Source of the DNA: Bimuria novae-zelandiae CBS 107.79
Lineage: Eukaryota > Ascomycota > Dothideomycetes > Pleosporales > Didymosphaeriaceae
DNA: 45,452 nucleotides
Direction of reading: 5' to 3'
NCBI GenBank assembly: GCA_010015655.1
Contig: ML976768.1
Location: forward strand, 155,509 to 200,960
The notes below the pieces were generated by a model. The model had not been told where the DNA came from. It searched no databases and saw nothing but the letters and a program-made list of their open reading frames with translations. Of this stretch, positions 43,684-45,452 are shown piece by piece. The translations under genes were made by a program, and so were the position numbers. Every line of letters starts with the position of its first letter. Position 1 is the first letter of the stretch.

Positions 43684-44516
43684 TGTGAATGTGGGTTTAA
43701 GGGGGGTGATGTTTTTTTGTGCGCTGAAGCGGGGTTCAGATAGTGTTGCTGGTGTTACTAGTATTTCAGACGCCTACGTTGCACGTGGTACGGAGCGAGC
43801 TAGAGGAGCTGAAGATTTCCAAGAGCCGGAACCACGCAGGTATTTATATCTCAGGCGATGTGATTGAGCCATGATGCCTAAGGTAACCTAGGTATCTCTT
43901 CCCGCCATGATCCTAGAGGGCGGACAAGCAGGGACGGATGGTCGTTGTCCCGAGATAAACAGTACGATCATTCTAAATAGAGAATAGATTGGTCAGAAAA
44001 GTGGAGGCACAATAGTGTCTCTATGCCTTTTGAAAGCAAGCTCGTCGTAGGCTACGACTAGCACGCTGCTCTTTCCAATGTTTCCATAATGTAGGCTTGC
44101 TTGGTTGCGACAGCGCCCTTTCGATTATTCAGATGGTCGACGCACTGACCCGTCACTCGTGAATAGATATGGCAAGGGAAAATAGGCTGACGCTCACCGA
44201 ACAGTGAATTGTTGTCGAAGAAATGTAGGTCACTCCGCTCGCATTACCAACCGCCAAGCAGCGGCGCTTTCTGTACCCTGGTCTGGCCCGAACCCCACGT
44301 TTACTCACCTCCGAAAGCAAGTAGGTAGGCATCCTGCAACGTCGCCTTTTCACCATCTTTATTCACTTGAAGAACATGCTGTCGTTGGGGGTCTGTTATA
44401 ATTAGTCAGGTCTCGGCTCTCCAGCCGATGACGGTGGCCTGGGAATGCAGGATTTAGGCAGCACTCAGCATAATCACGCCGCAGAACCCCGACCGAATCG
44501 ACCCATCTAGCAAACC
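43684..44516. other. Intergenic region upstream of two divergent genes
   Basis: About 830 bases between the start of the hydrolase (minus) and a short plus-strand frame. It should hold the hydrolase promoter. Short frames at 44153-44401 on both strands are not convincing. Confidence 0.4.
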
Positions 44517-44870
44517 ATGAAACTCACGATTTGCTTTCTTGCGCTAGTCGCCATTGGCCGGGCTATGATATACGTCCCCACTTTCCTTCAAGGCGTGTTC
44601 ACGATGCAGGACCGCATCTGGCCGCCCAGGATCCCACTGGTTATCCTCGACACCAAACATCCTTGGCTCGCGGCTAACAAGACATGGTTCTCCCGCTACT
44701 CGAACGTCAGAACTGACATCTGCAACAAAGATTCTGATCTGTGGACTACTCGGCCCCTAGCGGTCGATATCGATTTTTCTCCGAAAAAGGCCGTGCGGAG
44801 CACGGCCCTACAAGCTCAATGGGCCACACATACTCAATGGGCCAAATGTGACGAAATGCGATTTGTATAG
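44517..44870 (+). CDS. Possible small secreted protein
   Basis: An intronless frame of 117 codons with a good start context (AAACCATGA). The first 16 residues (MKLTICFLALVAIGRA) look like a signal peptide. The remainder is hydrophilic to mixed, contains only two cysteines (in DICNKDS and KCDEMRF), and has no family I recognise. Size and signal peptide are those of effector-like or cell-surface small secreted proteins, but with a single short frame and no homology it could also be a chance ORF. Confidence 0.35.
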   Translation: MKLTICFLALVAIGRAMIYVPTFLQGVFTMQDRIWPPRIPLVILDTKHPWLAANKTWFSRYSNVRTDICNKDSDLWTTRPLAVDIDFSPKKAVRSTALQAQWATHTQWAKCDEMRFV

Positions 44871-44913
44871 TAATTTGTATGTAAAATACATCGTCCCGTA
44901 TGTAAATTGTCGC

Positions 44914-45452
44914 TTAGAAGCCCCAATCAGCTTCTGCTGCATTTAGTGCTTCAAATGGACTTGAGTAGCCTTTATCGTCGTCGCTGCTGACGACCTGGGT
45001 CTCTTGTATGGTGAATTGACTATCTGGGACTTGAACAATTGCCTCCTGCTTGACCTCAGAGCGTCCTTTTTGGTGTATCAATATTGTATATGGATCCATG
45101 GAGCAGCGGGCCATCAGGCCAAGCTCAGCAGTGCCATACGGGCCGTCAGCGATCGATCGATCTGCCCGAAACTTGCCTCTGCTTTCCAACCTTTGTATAG
45201 AGTTCTCATACAATCTTCGGAAGATCTCCGCGCGCGATGGGTCCTCGACTCTGTACTCCCAGGCCTCGCGCTCATACTTGATCGTAGGGCCAGTGTAGGT
45301 CCACTTATTGTTATTCTGTGTAATTGTAAGACCTTCAGCATAACGCTTGCTTGCTTTCTTACCCCAGTTGCGTATATTTGGACGTATCCTTTTCCAGGTG
45401 TTGATACGCTTGCTGAGCGCCCGGAGGTGACGAGCGGCCACTGCTGCTTCTT
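44914..45452 (-). CDS. 3' part of a hypothetical protein, continues past the window
   Basis: A minus-strand frame is open from the window edge to a TAA at 44914 (about 179 codons), with no ATG before residue 111, so the start lies outside. The composition is coding-like and hydrophilic: a basic N-terminal part (RINTWKRIRPNIRNWGKKA), an aromatic segment (NNKWTYTGPTIKYEREAWEY), and an acidic tail (SSDDDKGYSSPFEAL) ending in a Trp-Gly-Phe C-terminus. I recognise no family. It converges with the small frame at 44517-44870. Confidence 0.5.
   Translation of the reverse strand, partial: EAAVAARHLRALSKRINTWKRIRPNIRNWGKKASKRYAEGLTITQNNNKWTYTGPTIKYEREAWEYRVEDPSRAEIFRRLYENSIQRLESRGKFRADRSIADGPYGTAELGLMARCSMDPYTILIHQKGRSEVKQEAIVQVPDSQFTIQETQVVSSDDDKGYSSPFEALNAAEADWGF

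Overview
The window reads as nuclear DNA of a filamentous ascomycete (Pezizomycotina). Genes carry short GT...AG introns (mostly 46-65 bases) with internal CTAAC/CTGAC-like branch motifs. GC-balanced gene blocks alternate with TA-rich, stop-riddled blocks that look mutated by RIP (repeat-induced point mutation). The families present (a DUF6594 protein, a cellobiose dehydrogenase with a cellulose-binding module, a LaeA-like methyltransferase, a PTH11-type rhodopsin-fold receptor) fit a plant-associated or saprotrophic Dothideomycete or relative. That placement is an inference.

Layout. 1-1603: a (TAA)n microsatellite and a RIP-like AT-rich block with one GC-rich island. 1604-5835: a DUF6594 membrane protein and a large secreted cellobiose dehydrogenase, both on the minus strand. 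5836-10894: sparse, with a decayed reading frame and a gene joining two membrane helices to an F-box-like motif, apparently shortened by an in-frame TGA. 10895-19318: a conserved core of a STE7-type MAP kinase kinase (minus strand) divergent from SPT6, followed by MED7. 19319-24620: a LaeA-like methyltransferase with a 13-base micro-exon, an orphan coding segment, and a short MITE-like element with terminal repeats and flanking direct repeats. 24621-31955: four housekeeping genes, alanine aminotransferase, RPN7, ABD1 and PEX11. 31956-35384: an intergenic region holding a structurally complete but mutated Tc1/mariner transposon (33226-35005) with perfect 37-bp inverted repeats and a TA target duplication. 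35385-45452: a rhodopsin-fold receptor, a GIT1-like MFS permease, an alpha/beta hydrolase, a possible small secreted protein and the 3' part of a gene that leaves the window.

Exon structures were derived by hand from splice motifs, reading phase and family continuity. Each joined CDS listed with exons has a length divisible by three and no internal stop. The genes do not form one pathway. The core genes serve transcription (SPT6, MED7, ABD1), signalling (STE7), protein turnover (RPN7), amino-acid metabolism (ALT) and peroxisome division (PEX11). The others are typical fungal accessory functions: cellulose oxidation, phosphodiester or phosphate uptake, environmental sensing and possible control of secondary metabolism. 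I found no clear new multi-gene system. The least ordinary items are the two mobile elements, the micro-exon gene, the membrane/F-box-like fusion with a premature stop, and the divergent flavin domain of the cellobiose dehydrogenase.
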